Positions 43,867 through 51,817 of a DNA stretch of 64,000 nt are shown here, in pieces. Numbering within the stretch: position 1 is the stretch's first letter; the number at the start of each line of letters is the position of its first letter. This stretch comes from Lichenicoccus sp964246745 (GTDB taxonomy: Bacteria > Pseudomonadota > Alphaproteobacteria > Acetobacterales > Acetobacteraceae). The stretch is taken from assembly GCA_964246745.1 (NCBI GenBank), contig CAXTRK010000003.1:1-64000 (forward strand), read 5' to 3'. The notes beneath the pieces were generated by a model, which was given only the letters and a program-made list of their open reading frames with translations, did not search any database and was not told where the DNA came from. Both the position numbers and the translations under genes were made by a program.

Positions 43867-44610
43867 TCAGACTCCCGAATACCAGTTGTAGCCCTGATCC
43901 TCCCAATATCCGCCCGGATAGGTGTTGGTCACCGCGATCGCTTGCAGGTTCTTGGCACTCTTGAAGCCGAGCTTGACGGGGATGCGCAGCCGCACCGGCG
44001 CGCCCCATTCCGGGGTCAGAGGAGCCTTGTTGAAATCGAGGGCGAGAATCGTCTGCGGATGCAGCGCGCTCGCCATGTCGATGCTGGTGGAGTAGCCGTC
44101 GAAGCAGGTGAAGGCGACGTAGCGCGCGCGCAGATCGGCGCCGACGCGCTTGAGAAAACTATGCAGCGGAACCCCGCTCCACTCGCCGATCTGGCTCCAA
44201 CCCTCGATGCAGATATGGCGGGTCACCTGCCCTGCCTGCGGCAAGGCGCGCAGCCGGGCCACGCCCCAGGCGGTCTTGTCGGCCACGAGGCCGGTGACGG
44301 CGAGCGACCAGTTGTCCGGCACCGGGCGAACCTGCCATTCCTGATAATACGCATTGAAGCGGAACGGTTTGGTCACCGCACTCGCGGGATAGATCTCGGC
44401 CAGGCGCGACCGGCTGAACAGCGCCGCCTGCACCCTGTCGTTGAAGCGCAGCATCGACCAGAGTGCCGCGTTCACGCCGCTATGGCTGTCGAGATCGCAG
44501 CCGGTAAGCAAGGCGAGAGAACCAAGCGACAGGCCCGCGCGTATCAATCCTCGTCGTTGCAGACTCGCAAGCTCGTGCTGAACCGCCGCCTTTTCGAAGA
44601 TTTTCGTCAC
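43867..44610 (-). CDS. Molybdopterin-dependent oxidoreductase (MsrP/sulfite oxidase fold), Tat-lipoprotein type
   Basis: A 247-residue protein with the sulfite-oxidase fold. The molybdenum Cys is in TRHICIEGWSQIGEW, and the pterin region includes YVAFTCFDGYSTSIDM and WGAPVRLRIPVKLGFKSAK. The N-terminus has RRGLIRAGLSLGSLALLTGC: a twin-Arg followed by a lipobox (LTGC), suggesting a Tat-exported lipoprotein. The start is GTG 44610, overlapping the cytochrome b561 stop (GTGA). It resembles MsrP but pairs with a b561 instead of MsrQ. Substrate unknown. Confidence 0.82.
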   Translation of the reverse strand: MTKIFEKAAVQHELASLQRRGLIRAGLSLGSLALLTGCDLDSHSGVNAALWSMLRFNDRVQAALFSRSRLAEIYPASAVTKPFRFNAYYQEWQVRPVPDNWSLAVTGLVADKTAWGVARLRALPQAGQVTRHICIEGWSQIGEWSGVPLHSFLKRVGADLRARYVAFTCFDGYSTSIDMASALHPQTILALDFNKAPLTPEWGAPVRLRIPVKLGFKSAKNLQAIAVTNTYPGGYWEDQGYNWYSGV

Positions 44611-45233
44611 GGCGCTTTCTCCGCGGGCGTGCCGGCGACCATCGAAACCAGCGTGCGTGGATAGATCGCAACCAGCGTCACGTGGATCAGCACAAAGGCG
44701 GCGATCGCGGCCATCACCGCCAGATGGATGCCGCGTGCGACCGGATAGCCGCCAAAGCAGCCGGCAAGCCAATAGAACTGCACCGGCTTCCAGATGGAAA
44801 GCCCGGTCGCCACCTGGAACAGGAGGGCCAGAATGACGCCGAGATAGAGCAGCCGCTGGACCGCGTTGTAGTGGCCGAGGCGGTGCGGCAGGCGTAAGCG
44901 GATTGCGCGGCCAAGGTCGCGGCCCAGCGTGCCGAGCGAGGGCGGCGCGATGTCACGCCGGAAATGGCCGGAAGCCAGCCCATAGGCGACATAGGCGATA
45001 CCGTCCAGGAACAGCAGCCACATCGCCGCGAGATGCCAGGCGAGCGCGCCTGCCAGCCAGCCGCCGAGAGTGAGCCAGCCAGGAAACAGGAAGGGCAGGC
45101 TGGGCGAGGCGTCATAGATCTCCCAGCCGCTCGCCATCATGCAGGCGATGGCATAGACGCCGATCCAATGCATCAGCCGCACCGGCCACGGATGGGCCGC
45201 CCGGGCGGCACTCCGAGCTTTACGCAAATTCAC
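44607..45233 (-). CDS. Cytochrome b561-type membrane protein, partner of the molybdenum oxidoreductase
   Basis: A 208-residue four-helix cytochrome b. Heme-ligand-type His are in RLMHWIGVYAIACMM, LAWHLAAMWLLFLD, GIHLAVMAAI and FVLIHVTLVAIY. It would pass quinol electrons to the coupled molybdopterin protein. Start GTG 45233 (VNLRKARSAARAAHPWPVRL) has GGAG five bases upstream; the start region is tandemly duplicated. An upstream in-frame ATG would overlap the divergent gene at 45328. Confidence 0.8.
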   Translation of the reverse strand: MNLRKARSAARAAHPWPVRLMHWIGVYAIACMMASGWEIYDASPSLPFLFPGWLTLGGWLAGALAWHLAAMWLLFLDGIAYVAYGLASGHFRRDIAPPSLGTLGRDLGRAIRLRLPHRLGHYNAVQRLLYLGVILALLFQVATGLSIWKPVQFYWLAGCFGGYPVARGIHLAVMAAIAAFVLIHVTLVAIYPRTLVSMVAGTPAEKAP

Positions 45234-45252
45234 ACTCCAAAATTCACACTCC
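45226..45252. repeat. 13-bp direct repeat covering the b561 start/RBS
   Basis: AAATTCACACTCC occurs at 45226-45238 and again at 45240-45252. On the minus strand this doubles a GGAGTGTGAATTT unit that contains both Shine-Dalgarno and GTG. The copies are 14 bases apart, so only one GTG is in the b561 frame. Confidence 0.8.
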
Positions 45253-45327
45253 CTGGGCAGCCCATGGCGCCTGCCCGCGTATATAGGATCAGCGCCCGCA
45301 ACGGCGCCATAACCGGGATGGGTATTC

Positions 45328-46017
45328 ATGAAGCGGCACCTTTTGGTTACATTCGCGGCGACGACAGCGCTCGCCGCCACCGCTCATGCGGCGGCGCCTC
45401 AGCCGCGCGTCCGCGGCACCGTCGTCGAGATGACCGGCACCACGCTCACCGTGCATGACCGGTCCGGCAATGACGTGACGCTGGCGCTGGACGGCACGAC
45501 GCACTACGTCAAGGTCGAGAAAGCCAGCCTGGGCGACATCAACCGCAACAGCTTTATCGGCACGGCGACCAAGAATGTCGGCAGCACGCTGGTGGCGCTT
45601 GAAGTCGTCGTGTTTCCGAACTCGATGCGAGGCACCGGCGAGGGTCATTACGCTTGGGACGAGCTGCCCGACACGACGCAATCCGGCGGCGGCATGGTCA
45701 AGACCACGATGACCAACGGCACTGTCGCCAAGGAGACCGCGCCGCGCTCAGCCGGCATGGTCAAGACCACGATGACCAACGGCACCGTATCGAACGACAG
45801 CGGCGGCGGCCAAGCCAAGCGGTTGACGGTGACCTATAAGGGAGGCCAGGAGCATATCGTGGTGCCGCCAACCGCCCCGGTGGTGGCGCTGGCGCCCGGC
45901 GCGAAGTCGGACGTTTCGAAAGGCGACGCGGTGGTCGTCGTCGAGGCAAAGGATGCGACGCGCCCGACCGCCGCGGCCGTCCTGTGCGGGGTCGATGGGG
46001 TAAAGCCGCCGATGTAG
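45328..46017 (+). CDS. Secreted hypothetical protein with internal repeat
   Basis: A 229-residue exported protein: signal MKRHLLVTFAATTALAATAHA, then a DUF5666-like small beta domain (RVRGTVVEMTGTTLTVHDRSGNDV). A duplicated GMVKTTMTNGTV (residues about 122-133 and 143-154) lies in the middle, and the C-terminus is TYKGGQEHIVVPPTAPVVALAPG. Likely periplasmic or outer-membrane-associated, function unknown. It is divergent from the b561 gene. DUF5666 similarity is pattern-based and moderate. Confidence 0.7.
   Translation: MKRHLLVTFAATTALAATAHAAAPQPRVRGTVVEMTGTTLTVHDRSGNDVTLALDGTTHYVKVEKASLGDINRNSFIGTATKNVGSTLVALEVVVFPNSMRGTGEGHYAWDELPDTTQSGGGMVKTTMTNGTVAKETAPRSAGMVKTTMTNGTVSNDSGGGQAKRLTVTYKGGQEHIVVPPTAPVVALAPGAKSDVSKGDAVVVVEAKDATRPTAAAVLCGVDGVKPPM
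45691..45785 (+). repeat. Intragenic 32-bp direct repeat, 63-bp period
   Basis: The stretch encoding GMVKTTMTNG occurs at 45691-45722 and 45754-45785, nearly identical at DNA level, so it is a recent in-frame duplication and not just a protein motif. Confidence 0.85.
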
Positions 46018-46039
46018 GCGCCGACGACCGCTCGCGTCC

Positions 46040-46312
46040 TCAGGGGTAGGCGCGCGGGACGGCAACCTGCTCAATCGCGTTGTTCTTCACATCAGCGGTC
46101 AGCGCGGCCTCGTCGGATGGGGCCTCACGCGGCGGGAGCGGCTCGGAATCCGCCATCGGGTCGGGCAGGGCGTTGTTGAATTGCGGGCCGGTGACAAGGT
46201 CGGTCAGCACCGCCGCCGCCACGTCCGGAGCAATGCCCCGGGATTGCGCCTCCTTGATCAACGCCGTGAGCCTTGGCAGCAGGAAGTCATGCGCGGGAGT
46301 ATCGCTGGTCAT
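46040..46312 (-). CDS. Small hypothetical protein downstream of eipB
   Basis: A 90-residue protein beginning MTSDTPAHDFLLPRLTALIK, without signal peptide or known domain. It is acidic and Ala/Pro-rich, with a plausible helical N-terminus (AQSRGIAPDVAAAVLTDLV). It follows eipB by 12 bases on the same strand, which supports translation, but no good ribosome-binding site is seen. Confidence 0.5.
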   Translation of the reverse strand: MTSDTPAHDFLLPRLTALIKEAQSRGIAPDVAAAVLTDLVTGPQFNNALPDPMADSEPLPPREAPSDEAALTADVKNNAIEQVAVPRAYP

Positions 46313-46324
46313 GGTAGGTCCATC

Positions 46325-47131
46325 TCAGCACCGTCCGGGGCGTTTGGGAATGGTCAGGGTGCGCAGCGTCCCCTTCATCGTGAAGCCGCCGAAATTCATC
46401 AGCAGCCGGTCGGCGACGCCATTGTCGAAGTAGCGCATGGAACTCTCATAGTCCGGGGTGATGGTCTGCGGCGTGCGCGCGAAGAAGGCGATATCGTCGC
46501 GCGAGGAGCCCAGGCCAGCGAGTTCGGGATAGGCCGATGCGGAGGGCGGGCCGTGCCAACGCAGGATGGTGATGTAGGTATCCTGCGCGCCGTCCGCGCC
46601 GGTGCCGTCGAACAGCGGCAATGACAGGCTCTTCGCCCCAGTCCGCGCCGCGCGGATGATCGCCGCCGTATGCGCCATCGGGAACAGCGTTCCATGCGGC
46701 AACATCACGATCATGCGCCGCGGCTCGGTGTAGCGCACCCGCCCGTTGCCGTCGGCGTCGGTGGTCGCCTCGCCGCGGAGTTGCTCCGCCATGACGCCAT
46801 TGCTGATCTGCGTCATGTCGAAAGACAGGCGGTGTCCGTCCTTGGCTTCCAGCGTGGCGTAGTTGGAGACCAGATCATTGGCCTCGCCGTCCCGGGTTAC
46901 CGTATGCATCCGCAACTGCTGCTGCGTCGCCCAGTTGGCGCAGGCGTCGATCACCTTGTAGGTCATCGTGCCGGATGCGGCGATCGTGGCCCCGCCCTCC
47001 GTGGTATCGAGAGCCAGGTCATAGGCGGCATGCTGTGCCGCCAGCGGAACGTCGGCAGCCGCGCGCGCGGCCGTGGCGGGGAGGATGGCAAGCAACGCCA
47101 ACGCCGCTCCGCGCGGCCGGAATCGGCTCAT
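46325..47131 (-). CDS. eipB: EipB/DUF1849-family periplasmic envelope protein
   Basis: A 268-residue secreted protein: signal MSRFRPRGAALALLAILPATAARA, then HAAYDLALDTTEGGATIAASG at the DUF1849 start, CANWATQQQLRMHTV, and GVADRLLMNFGGFTMKGTL near the end. In Brucella EipB maintains cell-envelope integrity. Its ATG overlaps the aspS stop by four bases (TCAT on the plus strand), so the pair are co-translated. Confidence 0.82.
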   Translation of the reverse strand: MSRFRPRGAALALLAILPATAARAAADVPLAAQHAAYDLALDTTEGGATIAASGTMTYKVIDACANWATQQQLRMHTVTRDGEANDLVSNYATLEAKDGHRLSFDMTQISNGVMAEQLRGEATTDADGNGRVRYTEPRRMIVMLPHGTLFPMAHTAAIIRAARTGAKSLSLPLFDGTGADGAQDTYITILRWHGPPSASAYPELAGLGSSRDDIAFFARTPQTITPDYESSMRYFDNGVADRLLMNFGGFTMKGTLRTLTIPKRPGRC

Positions 47132-48915
47132 CTGGCGGGCTTTTGCATTGGCAGATCGAGGCGGAGCGACAACTCCTTGAGGCGCGCGGGGTCGGCCGGA
47201 GCAGGGGCTCCCATCATCGGGTCCTCGCCCTGCTGGTTCAGCGGGAACAGGATCACCTCGCGTATGTTGGGCTCGTCGGCGAGCAGCATGACCATGCGGT
47301 CGATCCCGGGCGCCGACCCGCCATGCGGCGGCGCGCCATAGCGGAACGCATTCAGCATGCCGCCAAAACGCGCCTCGACATCGGCCTGCGTGTAGCCGGC
47401 GATTTCGAAGGCGCGGATCATCACCTCGGGGAGATGGTTGCGTATGGCGCCCGACGAGAGCTCGACGCCGTTGCAGACGATGTCGTACTGGAATGCCTTG
47501 ATGCTCAGCGGGTCCTGACGGTTCAGCGCGTCCATGCCGCCCTGCGGCATCGAAAATGGGTTATGGCTGAAATCGATCCGGCCGGTCTCCTCGTTGATCT
47601 CGTACATCGGGAAATCGGTGATCCAGCAGAAACGGAAGGCGTCCGCGACGATCAGGTCAAGCTCGGCCGCGACCCGGCCGCGCACGAGGCCGGAGAAGCG
47701 GACCATCTCCGCGCCGCTGCCCGCCGCGAAGAACACCGCATCGCCCGCTTGCAGTCCGCAGGCGGCGCGGATCGCCTCGGCGCGGTCGGGCTCAAGGTTG
47801 CGGGCGATCGGTCCCTTGGCGCCGTCCGCCTCGAAGATGATGTAGCCAAGCCCGCCGGCGCCTTCGCCGCGCGCCCATTCATTGAGCTTGTCGAAAAACG
47901 AACGCGGCCGGCTGGCGGCGCCCGGCGCGGGAATTGCGCGCACCTGGCCGCCGTCGGCCGCAATCCTGGCGAACAGGCCGAAGCCGGAGCCGGTGAACTG
48001 CTGCGTGACATCGGTGATGCGAAGCGGATTGCGCAGGTCGGGCTTGTCGCTGCCGTAGAGCGCGAGTGCCGCGTCATAGGCGATGCGCTCGAACGGCGGC
48101 GGGCTCACCACGCGCCCCTCTGCGAACTCCTCGAAGACGCCGGCCATCACCGGCTCGAGAGTGGCGAACACGTCCTCCTGGGTCGCGAACGCCATCTCGA
48201 AGTCGAGCTGGTAGAACTCGCCGGGCGAGCGGTCGGCGCGCGCCGCCTCGTCGCGGAAGCAGGGCGCGATCTGGAAATAGCGGTCGAAGCCCGCCACCAT
48301 GGCAAGCTGCTTGAATTGCTGCGGCGCCTGCGGCAGCGCGTAGAACCGCCCCGGATGCAGACGCGCGGGCACCAGGAAGTCGCGGGCGCCCTCGGGGCTG
48401 GAGGCGGTCAGGATCGGCGTCTGAAACTCGGTAAAGCCCTGAAGGGTCATGCGCCGGCGCAAGGATGCGATGACGCCCGCGCGCAGCATCATGTTGCGGT
48501 GCAGCTTCTCCCGCCGCAGGTCGATATAGCGGTATTTGAGACGCAGCTCCTCGGGATAGGTCTCGCTGCCGGCCACCTGCAGCGGCAGCACCGCGGCCGC
48601 CGACTGCACGTCCAGCGTCTGCGCGCGCAGTTCGATCTCGCCGGTCGCAAGCTTCGGATTGAGCGTGCCCGATTCCCGGCCCACCACCTCGCCGGTCACG
48701 GTGATCACGCTTTCGACGCGCAGCTTTTCGGCGGCCTCCAGCAGCCCGGAAGACGGCGCCACCACGACCTGGGTGATGCCGTGATGGTCGCGCAGGTCGA
48801 TGAACAGCAAGCCGCCATGGTCGCGCTTGCTGTGCACCCAGCCGGAGAGCCGGGCGAGCTGCCCGGCGTCGCCGCCGCACAGCTCGGCACAGGAATGGGT
48901 GCGATAAGGGTGCAT
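47128..48915 (-). CDS. aspS: Aspartate--tRNA ligase
   Basis: A 595-residue class II AspRS (MHPYRTHSCAELCGG): N-terminal OB fold VHSKRDHGGLLFIDLRDHHG, QAPQQFKQL, motif 2 FRDEAARADRSPGEFY and motif 3 GIDRMVMLLADEPNIREVI. It has the bacterial GAD insertion (LEPDRAEAIRAACGLQAGD). Like many alphaproteobacterial forms it may be a non-discriminating AspRS, charging tRNA-Asn too. The long in-frame extension upstream is not coding. It overlaps eipB at the 3' end. Confidence 0.96.
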   Translation of the reverse strand: MHPYRTHSCAELCGGDAGQLARLSGWVHSKRDHGGLLFIDLRDHHGITQVVVAPSSGLLEAAEKLRVESVITVTGEVVGRESGTLNPKLATGEIELRAQTLDVQSAAAVLPLQVAGSETYPEELRLKYRYIDLRREKLHRNMMLRAGVIASLRRRMTLQGFTEFQTPILTASSPEGARDFLVPARLHPGRFYALPQAPQQFKQLAMVAGFDRYFQIAPCFRDEAARADRSPGEFYQLDFEMAFATQEDVFATLEPVMAGVFEEFAEGRVVSPPPFERIAYDAALALYGSDKPDLRNPLRITDVTQQFTGSGFGLFARIAADGGQVRAIPAPGAASRPRSFFDKLNEWARGEGAGGLGYIIFEADGAKGPIARNLEPDRAEAIRAACGLQAGDAVFFAAGSGAEMVRFSGLVRGRVAAELDLIVADAFRFCWITDFPMYEINEETGRIDFSHNPFSMPQGGMDALNRQDPLSIKAFQYDIVCNGVELSSGAIRNHLPEVMIRAFEIAGYTQADVEARFGGMLNAFRYGAPPHGGSAPGIDRMVMLLADEPNIREVILFPLNQQGEDPMMGAPAPADPARLKELSLRLDLPMQKPAR

Positions 48916-48999
48916 AGGCGCAGCAAGCAGGCGGCCCGGCACGCTGTCAACCGAGCCGCGCGCTTTCGCCTGACCCTCTGACGGTGTAACAGCCTGACA

Positions 49000-50184
49000 A
49001 TGTCCCGTCCGCAGCGTCACGCCCACCCCGATCCCGTTCTGGTCACCGATAACGACGTGCTTGCCGCCGCCATCGCGCGGCTCCGCGGCGAGCGCTTTGT
49101 CACCATCGACACGGAATTCGTCCGTGAGCGCACCTATTGGCCGGAGCTGTGCGTAGTGCAGCTCGGGGGCGCCGCCGAGGTGATCGTGCTGGACGCGCAG
49201 GCGGCAGGACTTGACCTCGCGCCGCTCGCCGCCCTGCTCGACGACCCGGCGGTGGTCAAGGTGTTCCACGCCGCGCGCCAGGATCTGGAGATCTTCCTGC
49301 ACCGGTTCGGCCGGCTGCCGCAGTCGCTGTTCGACACCCAGGTGGCCGCGATGGTGGCGGGGTTCGGCGACCAGGTCGGCTATGACAGCCTGGTGGCGTC
49401 GCTCACCGGCGGCGAGATCGACAAGGCGCACCGCTTCAGCGACTGGTCGCGGCGTCCGCTCTCCGCGGCGCAGATCGCCTATGCGGCGGCGGATGTCACC
49501 TTCCTGCGCGACGTCTATGGCATGCTGCGGGCGCGGCTGGAACGCGAGGGCAGGCTCGAATGGGTGGCCGAGGAGATGGCCGTGCTGTCCGATCCGCAGA
49601 CCTTCCGGCCGGACCCCGAGACGCTCTGGGAGCGGCTGCGTCCACGCACCAGCAATCGCCGGCTGCTTGGCATGCTTCGCGCCTGCGCCGCCTGGCGCGA
49701 GCGCGAGGCGCAGCGTATCGACGTGCCGCGCCAGCGCCTGCTCAAGGATGAGAGCCTGCTGGAGATTGCCGCCACTGCGCCGCGCGAGATCGAGGCGTTG
49801 GCGCGTGTGCGTGGCGTGAGCCGCGGCTTCGCCGAGGGGCGCGGGGGCGCCGGCCTGCTCGCGGCGATCGAGGCGGCGCGGCATGAGCCGGAAGCCGATT
49901 TGCCGCTTGCCGCGCGCAAGGACGGACCGCGCGCGTCTCCGGCTCTGGTCTTGCTGCTGAAGGTGCTGCTCGCGGCCAAGGCCGAGCAGCATGACGTGGC
50001 GCCGAAGCTGCTGGCCTCGTCGGAGGATATCGAGCGGCTGGCGACGGAGCCGGAGCCGGCGATCCCGGCGCTGCACGGCTGGCGGCGCGAGGTGTTCGGC
50101 TCGGATGCGCTGGCGCTGAAGCAGGGCGGGGCAGCGCTCGGAGTCGAGGGAAGGCGGATCAAGCTGCTCCGCGCCGCGCCGTGA
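49000..50184 (+). CDS. rnd: Ribonuclease D
   Basis: A 394-residue 3'-5' exoribonuclease. DEDDy catalytic residues appear in VTIDTEFVRERTYWPE, FHAARQDLEIFLHRFG and IAYAAADVTFLRDVYG. The HRDC domain follows (ACAAWREREAQRIDVPRQRLL). RNase D trims tRNA and other RNA ends. Divergent from aspS, with 84 bases between starts. Confidence 0.93.
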   Translation: MSRPQRHAHPDPVLVTDNDVLAAAIARLRGERFVTIDTEFVRERTYWPELCVVQLGGAAEVIVLDAQAAGLDLAPLAALLDDPAVVKVFHAARQDLEIFLHRFGRLPQSLFDTQVAAMVAGFGDQVGYDSLVASLTGGEIDKAHRFSDWSRRPLSAAQIAYAAADVTFLRDVYGMLRARLEREGRLEWVAEEMAVLSDPQTFRPDPETLWERLRPRTSNRRLLGMLRACAAWREREAQRIDVPRQRLLKDESLLEIAATAPREIEALARVRGVSRGFAEGRGGAGLLAAIEAARHEPEADLPLAARKDGPRASPALVLLLKVLLAAKAEQHDVAPKLLASSEDIERLATEPEPAIPALHGWRREVFGSDALALKQGGAALGVEGRRIKLLRAAP

Positions 50185-50235
50185 TCGCCGTCTCGCAAGC
50201 GTAAGGGCGCGCGGGAAAACGAGACGGCGCGGGAG

Positions 50236-50244
50236 TTATCCACC
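50236..50244 (+). promoter_or_regulatory. DnaA-box-like site upstream of gcrA
   Basis: TTATCCACC matches the DnaA consensus TTATCCACA at 8 of 9 positions, 112 bases before the gcrA start. In Caulobacter DnaA activates gcrA transcription directly. Confidence 0.4.
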
Positions 50245-50269
50245 ACGATAAGTAGCGTCCTCCCCAGCC

Positions 50270-50278
50270 TTGTCCACA
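50270..50278 (+). promoter_or_regulatory. Second DnaA-box-like site upstream of gcrA
   Basis: TTGTCCACA matches the DnaA consensus at 8 of 9 positions, 78 bases before the gcrA start and 34 bases from the first site, in the same orientation. Confidence 0.4.
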
Positions 50279-50303
50279 AGATTTTGTGGTCTGGACGTTG
50301 AGC

Positions 50304-50308
50304 GACTC
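50304..50308. promoter_or_regulatory. GANTC (CcrM) site in the gcrA leader
   Basis: GACTC is a CcrM methylation site 49 bases before the gcrA ATG. GcrA acts with sigma-70 at methylated GANTC promoters, so autoregulation is conceivable. A single pentamer is weak evidence. Confidence 0.3.
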
Positions 50309-50356
50309 GGCGCCTGTGGCGTACCGTGCGGCTTCCCATCCGACAGGAGCACGGCG

Positions 50357-50905
50357 ATGGAATGGACCGAGGAGACGATTTCCCACCTGCGCAGCCTCTG
50401 GCAGGAAGGCCATTCGACGGCGGAAATCGGCCGGCGTCTGTCCATCACCAAGAACGCGGTTGTCGGCAAGGCGCACCGGCTGGTGCTGCCGCCGCGCCAG
50501 TCGCCGATACGCAAACCGTCGGAAGCCGCCGCCGACGCCCGGCGCGAGCGGCCGTGTCGGCGCGAGGCGGCCGCTTGCGCCGCGCATGTTCTTCCCGCGG
50601 CGGATCAGGGGTGTCAGGTTGCACGGCAGCCGCCGCTTCCGCCGTTGCCCGCGAGCGCGGCGCCGGCGAAGGCCCCGGTGACGCCGCTCAGGCTGGTCCA
50701 GACTCCACCCGCTTCGTTGCCACGTGAGGCGGGCCTTCCAGCATCAGGCCGACGCGGCCAGAGTTGCTGCTGGCCGCTTGGCGATCCCGGCACAAAGCAG
50801 TTCCGGTTTTGCGGCGCCGAGCCAATGCACGGCAAACCCTATTGCTGCGAACACGCGCAACTGGCCTATGTCAAACTGCGCGACCGCCGCGATACCGTCG
50901 CCTAA
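50357..50905 (+). CDS. gcrA: Cell-cycle transcriptional regulator GcrA
   Basis: A 182-residue GcrA. It begins MEWTEETISHLRSLWQEGHS with the HTH TAEIGRRLSITKNAVVGKAH, a Pro/Ala linker, and ends in the Cys-containing sigma-70-interacting domain CCWPLGDPGTKQFRFCG and GKPYCCEHAQLAYV. GcrA is an alphaproteobacterial cell-cycle regulator. CAGGAG precedes ATG 50357. It is convergent with the bactofilin gene, three bases apart. Confidence 0.94.
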   Translation: MEWTEETISHLRSLWQEGHSTAEIGRRLSITKNAVVGKAHRLVLPPRQSPIRKPSEAAADARRERPCRREAAACAAHVLPAADQGCQVARQPPLPPLPASAAPAKAPVTPLRLVQTPPASLPREAGLPASGRRGQSCCWPLGDPGTKQFRFCGAEPMHGKPYCCEHAQLAYVKLRDRRDTVA

Positions 50906-50908
50906 GGC

Positions 50909-51691
50909 TCAGAGCTGAGTGGCGGGAATGCCGTCGGCGCGCGGCGGCACCGCCTCTGGCACACGCGGCGCGGAGCGGGACGGCTCGAATTGCGCCGTGC
51001 CTTGCGCGGATGATCCTGGCGCATCGGTCAGCATTTCGAGCCGGCCGCTGACCTGGCCGCCATCCTCGACCTGCAGCCGTCGGCACTTGGCGGTGCCGAG
51101 CAGCCGTCCCGAGGAGCGTATGACCAGGTTGCCGTGCGCGGTCAGCGTGCCATCGATGGTGCCGGCCAATTCCGCGTCGGTCACCTGCACCTCGCCGCGG
51201 AACACGCCGCCGGGCGCCACGTGCAGCTCCGCCGCATGGATCATGCTGGCTTCCACGGTTCCCTCGACGACCAGACGCTCGGCATCCTGAACCGTACCCT
51301 GCACGCTGATCCCACGCCCGACCACGAGGGTGCGTTTTTCCGCTGGCACCGGGCGCGGGCCGCTCAGGCTCTGCGCCGGCGCTTGCGTGCCCTGGCTCTG
51401 CGTGGTCTGAGATTGTGGGCTTTGCGGCACAACGCTGCCGGGACGCGGCGCCGGTTGAGCATTGGGCGAAGGTGGGGCAGGGAACGGGGCGCGACCCATT
51501 TGGGTCTCCTGTGCGGTTGCGGTGCCGGTTGCAGTGCCAGGGGGGGCCGGCGGCGGCGGGCGGAACGGAGGGACGCCAAGTTCGCCATATCGGTTGCGGG
51601 TGGTTGGAGCCGGCTGCGACGGCTGCGGCGCCGGAGCGGTGCCTTGCTGGCTGTCCGAGGCGACCTCGTCGGGCTTGCGTCGCTTGAACAC
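50909..51691 (-). CDS. Bactofilin (polymer-forming cytoskeletal protein)
   Basis: About 260 residues from GTG 51691 (VFKRRKPDEVASDSQQ). A disordered Pro/Gln/Ala-rich N-terminal half is followed by the bactofilin beta-helix core: LVVGRGISVQGTVQDAERLV, GTVEASMIHAAELHVAPG, GVFRGEVQVTDAELAGTIDG and LTAHGNLVIRSSGRLLG. Bactofilins form filaments in cell-shape and envelope roles. CAGGAAAC lies before the GTG. Length of the N-terminal disordered part depends on this start. Confidence 0.85.
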   Translation of the reverse strand: MFKRRKPDEVASDSQQGTAPAPQPSQPAPTTRNRYGELGVPPFRPPPPAPPGTATGTATAQETQMGRAPFPAPPSPNAQPAPRPGSVVPQSPQSQTTQSQGTQAPAQSLSGPRPVPAEKRTLVVGRGISVQGTVQDAERLVVEGTVEASMIHAAELHVAPGGVFRGEVQVTDAELAGTIDGTLTAHGNLVIRSSGRLLGTAKCRRLQVEDGGQVSGRLEMLTDAPGSSAQGTAQFEPSRSAPRVPEAVPPRADGIPATQL

Positions 51692-51817
51692 GTTTCCTGG
51701 TGTCCTGTTGCTTCTGGTGGCGGTGTTGACCGCAACGATGCGCCTTACACGCGGGTTGCAGCGGCGGCAATGGCGGTGATACGCGCTCGCCGCAGATTTC
51801 ATTGGAAGCAAGTGGCG

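Noticed and set aside
46975..48981. A 668-residue open frame opposite aspS
   Set aside because: No domain, Arg/His/Gln-biased composition and full overlap with AspRS; it is a GC-bias shadow.
48916..50076. Upstream in-frame extension of aspS to 982 residues
   Set aside because: The extension is antisense to rnd and has no similarity to AspRS; the normal N-terminus starts at ATG 48915.
50185..50356. Chromosomal replication origin near the DnaA-box-like sites
   Set aside because: Only two imperfect boxes, no AT-rich unwinding region, and none of the usual neighbours (hemE, dnaA, parAB). A gcrA promoter role is simpler.
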